A stretch of 64,000 nucleotides of DNA from the NCBI GenBank assembly GCA_019022495.1, contig JAFEKR010000006.1:1984001-2048000 (forward strand), read 5' to 3'. Origin of the DNA: Epichloe hybrida. Taxonomy: Eukaryota > Ascomycota > Sordariomycetes > Hypocreales > Clavicipitaceae. Positions 21,400-33,190 of this stretch are shown in pieces. Position 1 is the first letter of the stretch. Each line of letters starts with the position of its first letter. Below the pieces are notes generated by a model. The model had not been told where the DNA came from, did not search any database, and saw only the letters and a list, made by a program, of their open reading frames with translations. The translations under genes and the position numbers were made by a program.

Positions 21400-24300
21400 T
21401 ATAAGCTATAGGTAAATAAGGACTTTATTAAAACTAATAAGAATAAGTAAATATTTATTTACTAAAACCTATTTTCTAAAGTCTAGTCCTAGGTAATTAC
21501 TTTCTTTAAATAAGGTAGTATTTATAATTTTAACCTAGCTAAATTCCTAGAATACCTTAGGTCTATATTCTTTAATTTATATAAGTAAAAGATAGCCCTT
21601 ATAGAACTTAACTAGATAAAATAAGGCCTAGGGGAGCTATTTTTTATATTTTTTATTTACTTTATAAAGAAGCTTTTACTAGTAAGAGAGAATTATTAAG
21701 GGAATAATATAAAGCTAGTAAAGCTTTAATAAGCGCTTAATAAGTATTTAAGAGAAATTAGTATAAGCTAGGGTATTAGCTAGAGTGTATAGTATATAGC
21801 TATTATATAGTATTATAAGATTATAGTTAATATTAAGGCCTTTACTATAGAGAATAAGTACTAGTTTTAATATAGACTATAGCTAGCTAAACCTATACCT
21901 TAGACTAATTATAAGGGTAATATACTAATAACTAGGGTATATATAATAAGGACTTAATTAGGAAAATAAAATAAGCTAGTTAAGAAAGAGAAAGGTCTAA
22001 AGCTAGCTATAAATATATAATAGGCTAAATAAATATTAGAAGTAAAGTTAGCTAAATACTATTAGAAAAGATATTACTTATAATATAAATCTAAGGACTA
22101 CTATATTTAGGAGTATACCTTTCTCTTACCCTATCCCCTATAGGTTAGTATTAACTTATATAAAGTAAATAAGAAAAGTATAAATAAGGAAGTAAATATT
22201 CCCCTTATAGAAAATAAGTAACCCCTAAGTAAAGTTTTATATAAGGGTAAGGAAGCTAACTATATACTATAATATAGGATAACTATTTAAGCTATATAGA
22301 GTTAGAGTAAGATATAGTATAATATATAAACTAACTACTATTCTTAATTCCTATACTCTTTAATATATATTATTATATTAATATCTAGATTAATTATAGT
22401 TATAATTATTATAGTGCTATAAGTAAGTTAGTAGTAAAATAGTTTAGCCTAGAGCTTATATAGTTACTAAAGAGAAAGTATATCTAAACTATAGTAAAAA
22501 TAGAAAAGAGAGAAAAGAGAGTATAAGAGAACACCTCCTTAATTACCTATATAGTATACACTAAAATAAACATTAATAGCTAGGAGTTATTAGTGTATTT
22601 ATATATTATCCTAGGCCTTATATAAGACATTATACTTAGGATACTATAGCTAGAATATTATAATATAGTTATTTATATAGTAAAATAGTAATTAGTTATT
22701 AGAGTAGTAAAGGGCTTATATATCTCTAAAGCCTTTATATATAAGGTAAAGACTCTAGTATAGGGGATTATTAAGTTCTTATATACTATAGAAGCACACT
22801 AGGCACACTAGAGGAAGGACACTTCTATAATATTTATTACTATAAGCCTTAGGGAGATAATAATAGTACTATAGATTATAGTGCCTAAGATAAAACTAAA
22901 TAGCCTAGATATATTAATATTACCTAAGGAGTTAGCTAACTTTATAGACCTTTTTAATAAAGCTAGAGCTAATAGCTTACCTCCTTACTAGGGGTCCCTT
23001 AATTACTATATATACTTATATAAGAATTAGAATAGGTCTAAACTAACACTTCCTTAGGGACTACTATATAATATACTAAGGGACTAGCTTCTAGAGGTTA
23101 AACACTAGATTATAAACTTAATAAATAAGAGTTAGATTTATACTAGCTTATTATTAGCTATAGCTCTAGTTCTCCTTATTAAAAAGGCTAATAAAGGTTA
23201 GTATTTTTACGTAAACTACTACGCTCTTAATAAGATAATAGCATAGGATTACTATTCTCTCCTATTAATTAAGGAGACACTCTATTCCTTATCCTAGGCA
23301 CACTAGTTTATAAAGGTAAATATTTATATAGTGTTTTATAAGCTATAGATTACTAAGGGCTAGGAGCACCTAATAGCGTTTTAAACTAGGTTTAGGCTAT
23401 TTAAGTAGCTAGTTTACCTCTTTAGCCTAGCTAGCACACTAGTAATATTCTAATATTATATTAATAAGTCCTTAGGGGATATATTAGGGGATTTTATTAT
23501 AGTATACTTAGATAATATCTTAATTTACTTAGGGGGATTAAGGAAAGACTATATAGCTAAGGTCTAGGTAATATTAGGCTACCTAAGGGCTATAGGGTTA
23601 TACTTAGACCTTAATAAGTCTATATTTGCAGTAAAGGAGGTTTAATACCTAGGATATATTATTATAGTAAGTTATTTTATTTATCTAGATTTAGTAAAGG
23701 TTATAGCTATTAGGGAATAAGTAGCCCTAATAAAACTTTAGGGGGTTTATAGCTTCCTAGGGTTTACTAACTTTTACTATAACTTTATTAGTAACTTTTT
23801 AGAACTAGTAGCATTACTAATATAATTAACTAAGAGAAATGTCCCTTTTTAATAAAGGCCTAAAGAGAATAATGCCTTTAATAGGTTAAAAGATACCTTT
23901 ATTATATACCTAGTACTAGTATAATAGGATCTAGATCTCCCTATAGTAATAAAAGCTAATTATTTAGGAATAGCTATTAGAGAATACCTTTCCTAATAAG
24001 GCTAGGATAGTATTATATACCTAGTTACTTATTACTTTACTAGCCTTATATCCTTATAAAAGAACTATATAATTTATAATAAGAAATTATTAGCTATTAT
24101 CTTATACCTTAAGGTATAGTTAGCTAAGCTATAGGGCGTTTCTAGTCTATTTATAATTTATATAGACTATAAGAACCTAGAGTACTTTATAACTCCCTAG
24201 TTAATATTAGAGTAATAAGCTTAATAGGTAAATATACTTATACTATTTAATTTCTATCTCTAGTATAAACCTAGTATATAAGTATAGTAGCCTAATGCTC

Positions 24301-25700
24301 TTTCCTAAAGGGAATAAGACTAGGAAGGGGTAACCTTTAGAATAGGATATATTCTATAACCTATTACTATTATATAACTCTTACTAATACTAGATAAATA
24401 GTAAAATAATAGTAATATAGTATTACTACTAGCTAGTAAGGTTCTCTTTACTACTAAATACCTTTAGACCTTATAGGACTAGGCTATTATCTCTAACCCT
24501 ATATATAGCATTTAATTAAAGGCTATTTAGGAAAGGGCCTAGAGGTTTCCTATTAAGGCACTTATAAGGGAGTAAGTAGTAAATTATTCTATAAGCGCTT
24601 ATAAGGCGCTTTAGTTTAGGGGCTATACCTAAGTCCTAGCTTAGGAGCCTCTTATAATAACCCTAATATAGTAATATTATAATTTACTAGTAGTAAGGCA
24701 CCTAGGCTATAATACTATATTCTAAATCTTATAATAGTAGTTTTACTAGAATAGGATATTATAAGATATTACTAGGTTTATTTATAACTATTACTACTAT
24801 AGTAGTTATAAAAGCTATTAATATTACTAGGGCTTACTAAAGCCTTTACCTGTCCCTAACTAGTTTTAGTTATAAATCTTTATTAACTTTATAATAAACT
24901 TACTAGCACTATCCCTAGAAAAACTATAATACTTAATAGTTATTATAAATTAACTCTTTAAATTTATTTAGCTTAAGGCTATAATATCTATAGAAGCTAA
25001 GGAATATATAAAGAGGTTTAAAATAGTTTAGTAGTAGTTTAAGGGGTTTCCTTAATTAATTATTATAGATTATAGTTTAGATTAGTTAGAAAAGTTTTAG
25101 ATAATATTATACTCCTTAGTTAGGATTAATTAGTTACTTTCTATATTATATTACCTATAGACTAATAGTAACACTAAGTAAGTAAACTAAGAGGTATAGG
25201 TAATACTATATATTATAGTCTTTTTCTTATAGTTTAACTAGCTAGAATATCTAGCTACTTACTAGCTTATAATTAATAATAGGCTATTTTCTATAATAGG
25301 AGTTAGCTTAAATAAGCTACTATATAGCTATAATCTAAAGCTAGTCTAGTTACTACTAGATATATTTACTTCTATAATAACACTAAAGGGGTAAGTAATA
25401 TAGTTCCTTAAGCACCTCTAGGAGAGTACTTATCTAGTATAAGCTATAATAGCCTATATATAATAAAGGTAATAATAAACTTATTAAGGAATATTAGGTT
25501 AAGTAAATCCTAGTGGCTTAGAATGCCTTAGGCTAGGGTAAGAGATATAATATACTTATTAAGTAAGTAAGCTATATATAACCTATATAGAAACTATTAG
25601 AGAATATAGTATAAATATAAGCCCTTAATAAGTTTAAGGTAAAATAAGGAGATATATAATATAATAATAAACTAAGTTAATTTTAGAAAACTTATTTACT
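21400..25700 (+). pseudogene. Gypsy copy 1 gag-pol remnant (RT, RNase H, integrase), RIP-mutated
   Basis: Ignoring stops, 23190-23560 reads FYVNYYALNKIIA, DYYSLLLIKETL, FIKVNIYIVFYKL, STLVIF*YYINKSLGDILGD and VYLDNILIY, the Ty3/gypsy reverse transcriptase (YLDDILIY with Asp changed to Asn by G-to-A) at 23505-23516. An integrase-type core follows at about 24850-25450, ending in a PFxxxYG-like region. Dozens of stops, nearly all explained by CAG/CAA/TGG to TAG/TAA, make it dead. Exact borders of gag and pol were not resolved. Confidence 0.82.
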
Positions 25701-27350
25701 TATAAAAACTCCTATATATATTTATAATACTAATATATTATAGTTTATTACTATTACTTAAAGGGAATAATTATTCTCTAAGTCTTTATTTAAATTAATA
25801 AAAGAGTTTATATAAGTATATATTACCTCTATTTAGAGTTAGTGCTTTACTAATATAGCTATAGTATATTTACTTAGTAATAGTTATAGTATAAAGAGTT
25901 ATTTACTAGGGATATAACCTAGGTTTTAAATAGTATAAGTAAGATTAGTATATAAAGTATATATAAGTAAAGGTATAACTAGAGTATAAGGAAAGGGATA
26001 GTAAGTAAGAATAGTAATTCTAGTAAGATAAGGAATATTATTTCTAGCTAGGGGTTAGCTAGCTTTAGGGTTTCTAAGGGTATATTTAGGAGAAAAACTA
26101 GCTAACTTTAACTTAAAGAGAAAATAAGTAAGCTACTAGTAATAATAGGAAAGGGAGTTATTACCTAACTTAGTAATTTAATAATAGTATTAATTCCTAC
26201 TATAATAATAAGGGGTAAGCACCTAGATAAAGGTAGTAAACTATTTATATATTTCTTTATATATAGTATTTAGGCTACTAATAACCTATTAGTTTTATTA
26301 GAATAAAACACTAGTAACTTATTATATAAACTACACTATACTATAACTAGCTAAAGGGCTAGCGCTAATAAAGGGAATAATATTAAGGCTAGTTATATTT
26401 ATTATAAGGGTATTTATAGCTAGAGACACTCTAAGAGCTAAGTATATAGAAGCTAGGTTAAATTACGCCTAGCTAAGGAAAGCATTCTAGTAACTAATAA
26501 GATAGTAATATCTCTATAATAAGATAAGTATCTTTTTCTTAGTAATTATAGTCTTAGGGACTCTAGGTTTAATAATATATATACCTATAGTAATTTTAGC
26601 CTTAAGATCCTTAAGGGTATATTAAAGTTATAAGTTAGTAAATAAAAGCCTAGTATACTATATATAAGTAATATAATACTACTAATAAGGAGAATATAAC
26701 TCCTTACTTTAAGGTAAATAATAGTTTAAGATACTAGTAATAAGAGCTTATTTAATATAAAAACTATAGGGATACTAAACTAATTTAAGTATAGTATACT
26801 ATTTATTATTAGAGTTTCCCTTTATAAGGTACTTACTAATAAAATAGGATATTAGTATAGTAAAAGTAGTTACTCCTATAGCTACTAAAGCTATAGGAAT
26901 AAGGGCATTAGTTTAGTATTAAGGTATTTTAGTAAAGGAAATAATTATTTAAAAGAAAAGAACTAATAGAATAATAAGGAAAGTATAATAGGATTATAAT
27001 AATAAAGGGATAGTATTATATAAAGGGGAAAGTAAGATAAGTATAAGCTAAAGTAAGATATTTATAGTAAAAGTTATACTTATATTAGGTATACTATAAA
27101 TAGATAAGGGTAAGGTAATTATTTATAATAAATAACCTATTAGCAAGGCAAATGTGTCATATATAATAGGCAGAGCATTGCAATACAATACAATACATGT
27201 ATTATTTGTATTGTTTTGTATTTTTTTTTCTTTTTTTTAGTTTTAAGTTAAATTCCTTTATTATAAGGTATATATAGTTTATTTAATACCTTTTAATAGC
27301 TTATAATACTCTATAATAGCTTATAATACCCTATAATAGCTTATAATAGC

Positions 27351-27450
27351 TTGTAATAGCTTGTAATAGCTTGTAATAGCTTGTAATAGCTTGTAATAGC
27401 TTGTAATAGCTTGTAATAGCTTGTAATAGCTTGTAATAGCTTGTAATAGC
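27351..27450 (+). repeat. 10 bp minisatellite TTGTAATAGC x10 in element A
   Basis: Ten perfect tandem copies, preceded by degenerate TTATAATAGC-type copies from about 27290. It is the same repeat type as in elements B and D. Confidence 0.97.
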
Positions 27451-27481
27451 TTACAAATTTAATAGCTATTAGTATTAGCTA

Positions 27482-27778
27482 GTATTCCTTTTAAGTAAAA
27501 ATTATATATCTAAGCATAAAAGCTATAGATAAGTAACTAATAGTTATAAGAACCTACTTATAAACTCACTTTTATTAAAAACTCTCTCTTTAAATAAAGA
27601 TTATATATTTAAGTAAGAAAGCTATTGATAAGTTACTAATAGTTATAAAGACCCACTTATGGACCCACTTTTATTAAAAACCCTCTCTTTAAGTAAAGGT
27701 TATATATTTAAGTAAGAAAGCTATTGATACGTTACTAATAGTTATAAAGACCCACTTTTCGGACCCACTTTTTACTCA
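27482..27778 (+). repeat. About 100 bp tandem unit, three copies, in element A
   Basis: Each unit carries TTATATATTTAAGTAAGAAAG, then ACTAATAGTTATAAAGACCC and CCCACTTTTATTAAAAA-like text, at about 100 bp spacing. The same unit occurs eight times in element B. Confidence 0.88.
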
Positions 27779-28540
27779 TATTCTTTATAATAAGAGAATT
27801 ATATCTTATATATAAATATATAGTAAATTATTTTTTTTTATATTTAAAATACTATTTTCTTTTATTTAAAAAAAGCTAATTTTATTATATAAAATTATAT
27901 AAAACTATATAAAATATATATAGCTAAGACTTTTATAAAGCTTTTTATTATATTTATATAAACTATTAAAAAGTCTAGTTATTAAATTAAAATAAGTATT
28001 TTTAATTAAGATAAGTATTAAGAAACTTTTTTATAGACTTTTTACTTATTCTTTTATTTAAAAAACCTATAAAGTTAAAAAAGTATATTATAAATCTAAA
28101 AAAAAATTCTTTTAAACCTAGGAAAGTTTTATTTAAGATAAAATATTTTATTATATTTTTTAAAAAGTTTACTTATATTAGTATATTTTTCTTTAGATTT
28201 AATATCTTATTAATTAAGAATATTAAATAATTTCTTTAGGGTAATTATTATAATAAAAGCTAAAAAAGGTATAGAAGTTAGTAGTAAATCTGTAAAAAAT
28301 AATAGAATAGTGAAAAGACTTTTATAATATAGGAAAAAAATTAAAGTATAAGCCTATATTCTAATATATAATATTTAGCTACCCTAAATATATAATAAGC
28401 TTACTTTACTAAATAAGCTAAAACTTTATAAAATTTTAAATAAATTTCTAAATAATTTATAAAAATAGGAATACTATATTTAAATTACCCTTAAAATCTA
28501 ATATATTTAGGATATATATACTACCCTTAATATCATATAA

Positions 28541-29055
28541 TACATTATATTGTATTGTATTGTATTATATTGTATTGTATTATATTGTATTGTATTGTAT
28601 TATATTGTATTGTATTGTATTATATTGTATTGTATTGTATTATATTGTATTGTATTGTATTATATTGTATTGTATTGTATTTTTTATATAATAAAATCAT
28701 TAATAAATCCTATAAAAAGATATAAAGTTAAAAAAACCTTTTAAATATAGTAAATAAATCAAGGTATAAGATAAGATAAAAATCAACCATATATAGCTAC
28801 CCTATATATATAATAAGCTTACTTTACTAAATAAGCTAAAACTTTATAGAATTTTAAATAAATATCTAAATTATTTAAAAAAAATACGAATACTATATTT
28901 AGATTACGCTTAAAATCTTATATATTTAAGATATATATACTACCCTTAATATCATATAATACATTATATTGTATTGTATTGTATTATATTATATTGTATT
29001 GTATTATATTGTATTGTATTGTATTGTATTGTATTGTATTATATTATATTTGTTT
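28541..29055 (+). repeat. (TGTAT)n arrays in the repeated right-hand module of element A
   Basis: Arrays of TGTATTGTAT/TATATTGTAT at 28541-28681 and 28967-29050, with a third at 29337-29376. Each follows the same text (ATAAGCTTACTTT...ATATCATATAATACATTATA), so the right-hand module is present three times with about 370-420 bp spacing. Confidence 0.9.
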
Positions 29056-29754
29056 ATATAATAAAAGTAATAGTAAATCTAAGAAAAAAGATATTAAGAT
29101 AAAAGAACTTTTAAAAAGTATAAAAAAAATCATTCTATAAACTAAACTAAGAATTACTTTATTAAGGTATATAATATCTATAATAAGCTTACTTTTATAA
29201 ATAAGCTAAAGCTTTATAGATTTTTAAATAAATAACTAAATTATATATAAGAATAAGAATACTATGATTAAATTACTTAAAAAATCTACTATATAATGAA
29301 TTTATATAATACTCCACTTTTTTTTTTCCTAACAATACATTGTATTGTATGTATTGTATTGTATTGTATTGTATTTTTAATACAATACAATACACAATAC
29401 AATACATAGGGCAATACAATACAATACAATACATCGAAGGGCCAAAAAATACAATACAATACAATACAACAATGCTCTGATAATAGGTAAGGGTAAGGTA
29501 ATTATTTACAATAAATAACCTATTAGCAAGGCAAACATATTACACGCACTATAAAATAACACCTAGAAGTAAGGGGGTTACTATAATAGATAATAAGGTA
29601 ATAAGGCAAGTGCCTATTAGATGCTTTATGGATAGCTATTAGTAAGGGTAGTTTTTATTATAATAACTAAGGGCATATATAATATAAGTATTACGTATAT
29701 TGCTAGGGGTTAATATAAAGGGGAGTTTATTAATAATAGGTAAGTAAGGGTATA

Positions 29755-29971
29755 TATAAGGGCTTAGGCTTTACCTAAGTATTATTTATATAGTAATTAA
29801 AGAGAGAAGTAGTAAAAGTAGTTAAGGTAAGGAAAGGAGGCTTATATAAGTAGCTAAGGGGATATAAGGGGCATTACTAGGGATAGCCTCTTACTTTTCT
29901 TCCTTTCTTCTTAAGTCTCTTAATACTATATTAACGCCCTATTGCAGTAGCCTAGGGGCTAGTCCATAACA
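29755..29971 (+). repeat. 3' LTR of gypsy copy 1
   Basis: 217 bp, aligned end to end with the 5' LTR; the 3' end GTCCATAACA preserves the unmutated terminus. Differences from the 5' LTR are almost all C/T or G/A. Confidence 0.93.
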
Positions 29972-30320
29972 CTACTTCCCTTTATAAAGGATTATTAGAA
30001 GAAAAGGCTAAATATAGTAGTGTAAGAAAATAAGGCCCCCTTACACGCTTATAGCTATTAATAGTTAGTCTATAATGCTTAGGGGGTTAAGAAGCTACTA
30101 TAGCTAGGGAATTCCCCTAATTTAAATATAATAGAGCTTACTTAGTAGTATTTAAAGGTTAAGATAACCTATAAAGGTGCCTTAAAGAATTAGAAAGAAG
30201 CTATAGTAGCTTAGGAGAAAGCATAGGAAGAAATGCCTTAAAAATAAGTATAAGCTTAGATTAAAAGGATTCCTTATTATATTAAGGAAATAATTCGCTT
30301 AGAAAGGGATAATAACTATT
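29972..30320 (+). pseudogene. Tc1/mariner-type transposase, C-terminal part, RIP-mutated
   Basis: Reading with stops ignored gives VQENKAPLHAYSYQQLVYNA-like sequence, then LLWPGNSPNLNIIEPT (family LWPGNSPDLNAIEPTW, second catalytic Asp), EEMPQKQVQA*IKRIPYYIK and EIIRLEGDNNY, the standard C-terminus of fungal Tc1/mariner transposases. It is the continuation of the piece ending at 20748. It stops abruptly at an LTR-like start TGTCACGACTTGC at 30321. Confidence 0.82.
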
Positions 30321-30550
30321 TGTCACGACTTGCACCAAAAGGTTAAGAACGAAGTGATAGCTAAGACTATCGCAGTCGCTACTAGATAGACGCTAGCTAG
30401 GGGCAGGTGCAGAGCTTTGTACTACACTACACTACACTACATACTACACTACACTACATACTACACTACAAGGAGATTTTTCTACTACATGTAGTATTTG
30501 TAGTATTTTGTAGTATTTGTAGTATTTTATTATATTTAGTAATATAATAG

Positions 30551-30760
30551 CTTATAATAGCTTATAATAGCTTATAATAGCTTATAATAGCTTATAATAG
30601 CTTATAATAGCTTATAATAGCTTATAATAGCTTATAATAGCTTATAATAGCTTATAATAGCTTATAATAGCTTATAATAGCTTATAATAGCTTATAATAG
30701 CTTATAATAGCTTATAATAGCTTATAATAGCTTATAATAGCTTATAATAGCTTATAATAG
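30551..30760 (+). repeat. 10 bp minisatellite CTTATAATAG x21 in element B
   Basis: Twenty-one perfect consecutive copies, bounded by one degenerate copy at the left. The complement, CTATTATAAG, is the unit that fills element D. Confidence 0.98.
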
Positions 30761-30799
30761 CTTATAAATTTATTAGCTATTAGTATTAATAAGTATTTC

Positions 30800-31590
30800 C
30801 TTTAAGTAAAAATCATATATATAAGTAAAAAAGCTATAAAGAAGTAAGTTATAGTTATAATAACTTACTTATAAACTTACTTTTATAAAAATCCCTCTCT
30901 TTTAAGTAAAAATTATATATTTAAGTAAGAAAGCTATAGAGAAGTTACTTATAGTTATAAAGACCTATTTATAGACTTACTTTTATAAAAATTCCTTTGT
31001 TTAAGTAAAAATCTTATATTTAAGCAAGAAAGCTATAAAGAAATTACCTATAGGTATAAGGACTCACTTTTAGACTCACTTTTATATAAATTTCTCTTTT
31101 TAAGTAAAAATCATGTATTTAAGTAAAAAAGCTATAAAGAAGTAAGTTATAGTTATAATAACTTACTTATAAACTTACTTTTATAAAAATCCCTCTCTTT
31201 TAAGTAAAAATTATATATTTAAGTAAGAAAGCTATAAAGAAGTTACCCATAAGTATAAGGACCCACTTTTAGACCCATTTTTATATAAATTTCTCTTTTT
31301 AAGTAAAAATCATGTATTTAAGCAAGAAAGCTATAAAGAAGTTACCTATAGGTATAAGGACCCACTTTTAGACCCACTTTTAAATAAATTTCTCTTTTTA
31401 AGTAAAAATTATATATTTAAGTAAGAAAGCTATAAAGAAGTTACCTATATATATAAGGACCCATTTTTGGACCCACTTTTAAATAAATTTCTCTTTTAAA
31501 GTAAAAATTATATATTTAAGCAAGAAAGCTATAAAGAAGTACTAATAGTTATAAGGACTCACTTTTAGACCCACTTTTAGACCTATTTTT
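30800..31590 (+). repeat. About 100 bp tandem unit, eight copies, in element B
   Basis: Each unit starts AAGTAAAAATTATATATTTA, contains AAGCTATAAAGAAGTTACC, then ACCCACTTTTAGACCCACTT and ends with a TTTCTCTTTTT-like text. Units begin at about 30800, 30902, 31003, 31102, 31202, 31301, 31400 and 31500. Confidence 0.88.
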
Positions 31591-31895
31591 AGAAAAAACT
31601 ATATTACTAAGTAAGAAAACTAAAGATAATCTATATTATTTAACTTACTTTTAAAGCTTATTTTTAAATAACTTTAATACTAAGGAAAATTCGTTATATA
31701 TATTTATTAAATCTATAATTAAATAGTTAAGTTCTTTTTAAGTAACTTTACTTAGTACTTTTACTATTCCTTTTACTAAAAAAACCCCTAAAGTTAATAT
31801 AATTATTTATAACTCTAATAAAATAGCTATATTACTAGGAACTTCTTTATTAGTTAAATTTTATTATTCTCTTATTAATAAAATAGTTATATATA

Positions 31896-32479
31896 TATTC
31901 TTTACCCTAGCTAGCTAACTATGTAGCTGTTCCTAGTACTCTATCCGCTTAGTTAAGAGGGAAAACCCTTTACTAGGAAGAAAAACCCCCTTATGTCTAT
32001 AAATAGGCTAGCGCTAACTCTCTTCTAGGTTTACGCCGCATTAAGTGTGATTAATTATAGGTATTTAGTGCTAGCTTACACTATCCTTATCCTAAAGAAA
32101 ATAAAAAAGAAAGGAAAAAGTATAGTAATAGTCTTAACTAGCTCCCTTTAGTACTAGTCTAGTCTTACTCTAACCTAGCTCTATATCCCTTACTTTACCC
32201 TAGGGTATAGTAAATTTAGATTTATAATAATAATTTACTTTTTATTTACTTTACTTCTAACTCTTCTAGTGCCTTACTTTTTAGCTAAATCTAACCTAGC
32301 ACTAGTTTAAATGTCTTATAAAGTCTAAGTATATAGTTTTATTTAGTTATAGTAAGGGGTAGGTAATTTAGGCCTAGTGGCTAGGCGGTTCTGCTCCTAG
32401 ATTAGTCACGCGCTATCTATGCGTTTGCTTGTCTTATGCTTCGTTTTCCAGCCGATATCACAGTTAGTCCCCCCCCCCT
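31896..32479 (-). mobile_element. 5'-truncated LINE copy inside element B
   Basis: The LINE 3' end (TTCTTTACCCTAGCTAGCTA on the plus strand) begins here and about 580 bp of LINE 3' sequence follows in reverse. TTATATATATA flanks both sides, a plausible 11 bp target duplication in low-complexity sequence. A C11 run lies near 32469-32478. Confidence 0.7.
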
Positions 32480-33190
32480 TATATATATATAATATTATTA
32501 GAGTTTTAGTCTTATTTATATATAATAAAAAATAATTTCTTTAGGGTAATTCCTATATTTTAAGTAAAAAAAGCATACTAAAATAAATAGTAAATCTAAA
32601 GAAAAAGATATTAAGATAAAGTAACCTTTATAATTAAGGGAAAAAAATAGGTTATAATTATAAACTAAAATATACCTTATTTAGCTTCTATATACCTATA
32701 ATTAGCTTAATAATCTAAATAATCTTAAACTTTAAGAATTTATAACTAAATAACTAAATTATAATAAAAAAACAGCTAATATTAACTTAATTAAGAAAAA
32801 TCTAAGGAATATTATAAGACTATATAATACCCCACTTTTTTTTTACTAATACTACATTTATAGTATTTGTAGTGTAGTGTAGTATTTACTACACTACACT
32901 ACATACTACACTACACTAAAATCTACTACACTACATACTACAATGAAAGCCAAAATACTACATTTACTACACTACATGCAAAGCTCTGGGCAGGTGCGTG
33001 AAGGTTTTAATCTCTAACCTAGCACTAATAATATGCGTAGTCTTTAATAAATACCCTACTTCATAAGCACATAGCTATCTTATAGCTAGCTAGCCTCTTT
33101 ATTATCTATATAGCTTAAAGGTTCTTTAAAGACCTGCTTTAATAAATATCCTATCTTTAACCTCTACACTCCTAATATAATACCCCCCTT

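Larger units (their letters stand above)
27163..29487. mobile_element. Element A: hAT-like non-autonomous element (27171-29479) with 8 bp target duplication
   Basis: The 2309 bp unit begins CAGAGCATTGCAATACAATA and ends ACAATGCTCTG, flanked by ATAATAGG on both sides (27163-27170, 29480-29487). Inside, in order: pentamer (TACAA) subterminal repeat; ten copies of a 10-mer; three copies of an about 100 bp unit; a right part present three times, each ending in (TGTAT)n; and a terminal (ATACA)n array. No transposase-like reading is seen. An uninterrupted paralogous target exists in gypsy copy 3 near 35840-35870 (minus strand), confirming insertion. TIRs plus 8 bp duplication suggest mobilisation by a hAT transposase. 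Confidence 0.82.
20749..29971 (+). mobile_element. Complete Ty3/gypsy LTR retrotransposon, copy 1, inserted in the mariner gene
   Basis: Bounded by two 217 bp LTRs and a perfect 5 bp target duplication CTACT (20744-20748 and 29972-29976). Removing the nested element A (2309 bp plus its 8 bp duplication) leaves about 6.9 kb, a normal gypsy size. The plus-strand order is gag region, protease/RT, RNase H, integrase, then a long 3' part. Joining the two flanks restores the mariner transposase reading. Confidence 0.9.
30402..32996. mobile_element. Element B: hAT-like non-autonomous element (30410-32988) with 8 bp target duplication
   Basis: The 2579 bp unit begins CAGAGCTTTGTACTACACTA and ends ATGCAAAGCTCTG; GGCAGGTG flanks it on both sides (30402-30409, 32989-32996). 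Layout: (TACAC)n subterminal array, 21 perfect 10-mers, eight copies of an about 100 bp unit, a nested 5'-truncated LINE, further AT-rich text and a closing (TGTAG)n/(CTACA)n array. No coding capacity is seen. Same architecture as element A with a different pentamer. Confidence 0.85.
30321..33190 (+). mobile_element. LTR-like remnant (TGTCACGACTTGC...) carrying element B
   Basis: TGTCACGACTTGCACC begins exactly where the mariner homology stops, which suggests the 5' terminus of another LTR. The segment 30321-30409 plus 32997 to about 33190 retains several CA and TG dinucleotides, so it is less mutated than its surroundings. The far end and a target duplication were not found; the right limit is approximate. 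Confidence 0.4.

Noticed and set aside
28550..28744. 64-residue open frame MYCIVLYCIVLYCIV...
   Set aside because: Translation of the (TGTAT)n array of element A; no protein character.
29273..29464. 63-residue minus-strand frame rich in YCIVLYC
   Set aside because: Same pentamer array read on the other strand.
30551..30760. Regularly spaced repeats resembling a CRISPR array
   Set aside because: Contiguous 10-mers without spacers in a eukaryotic genome; a minisatellite.
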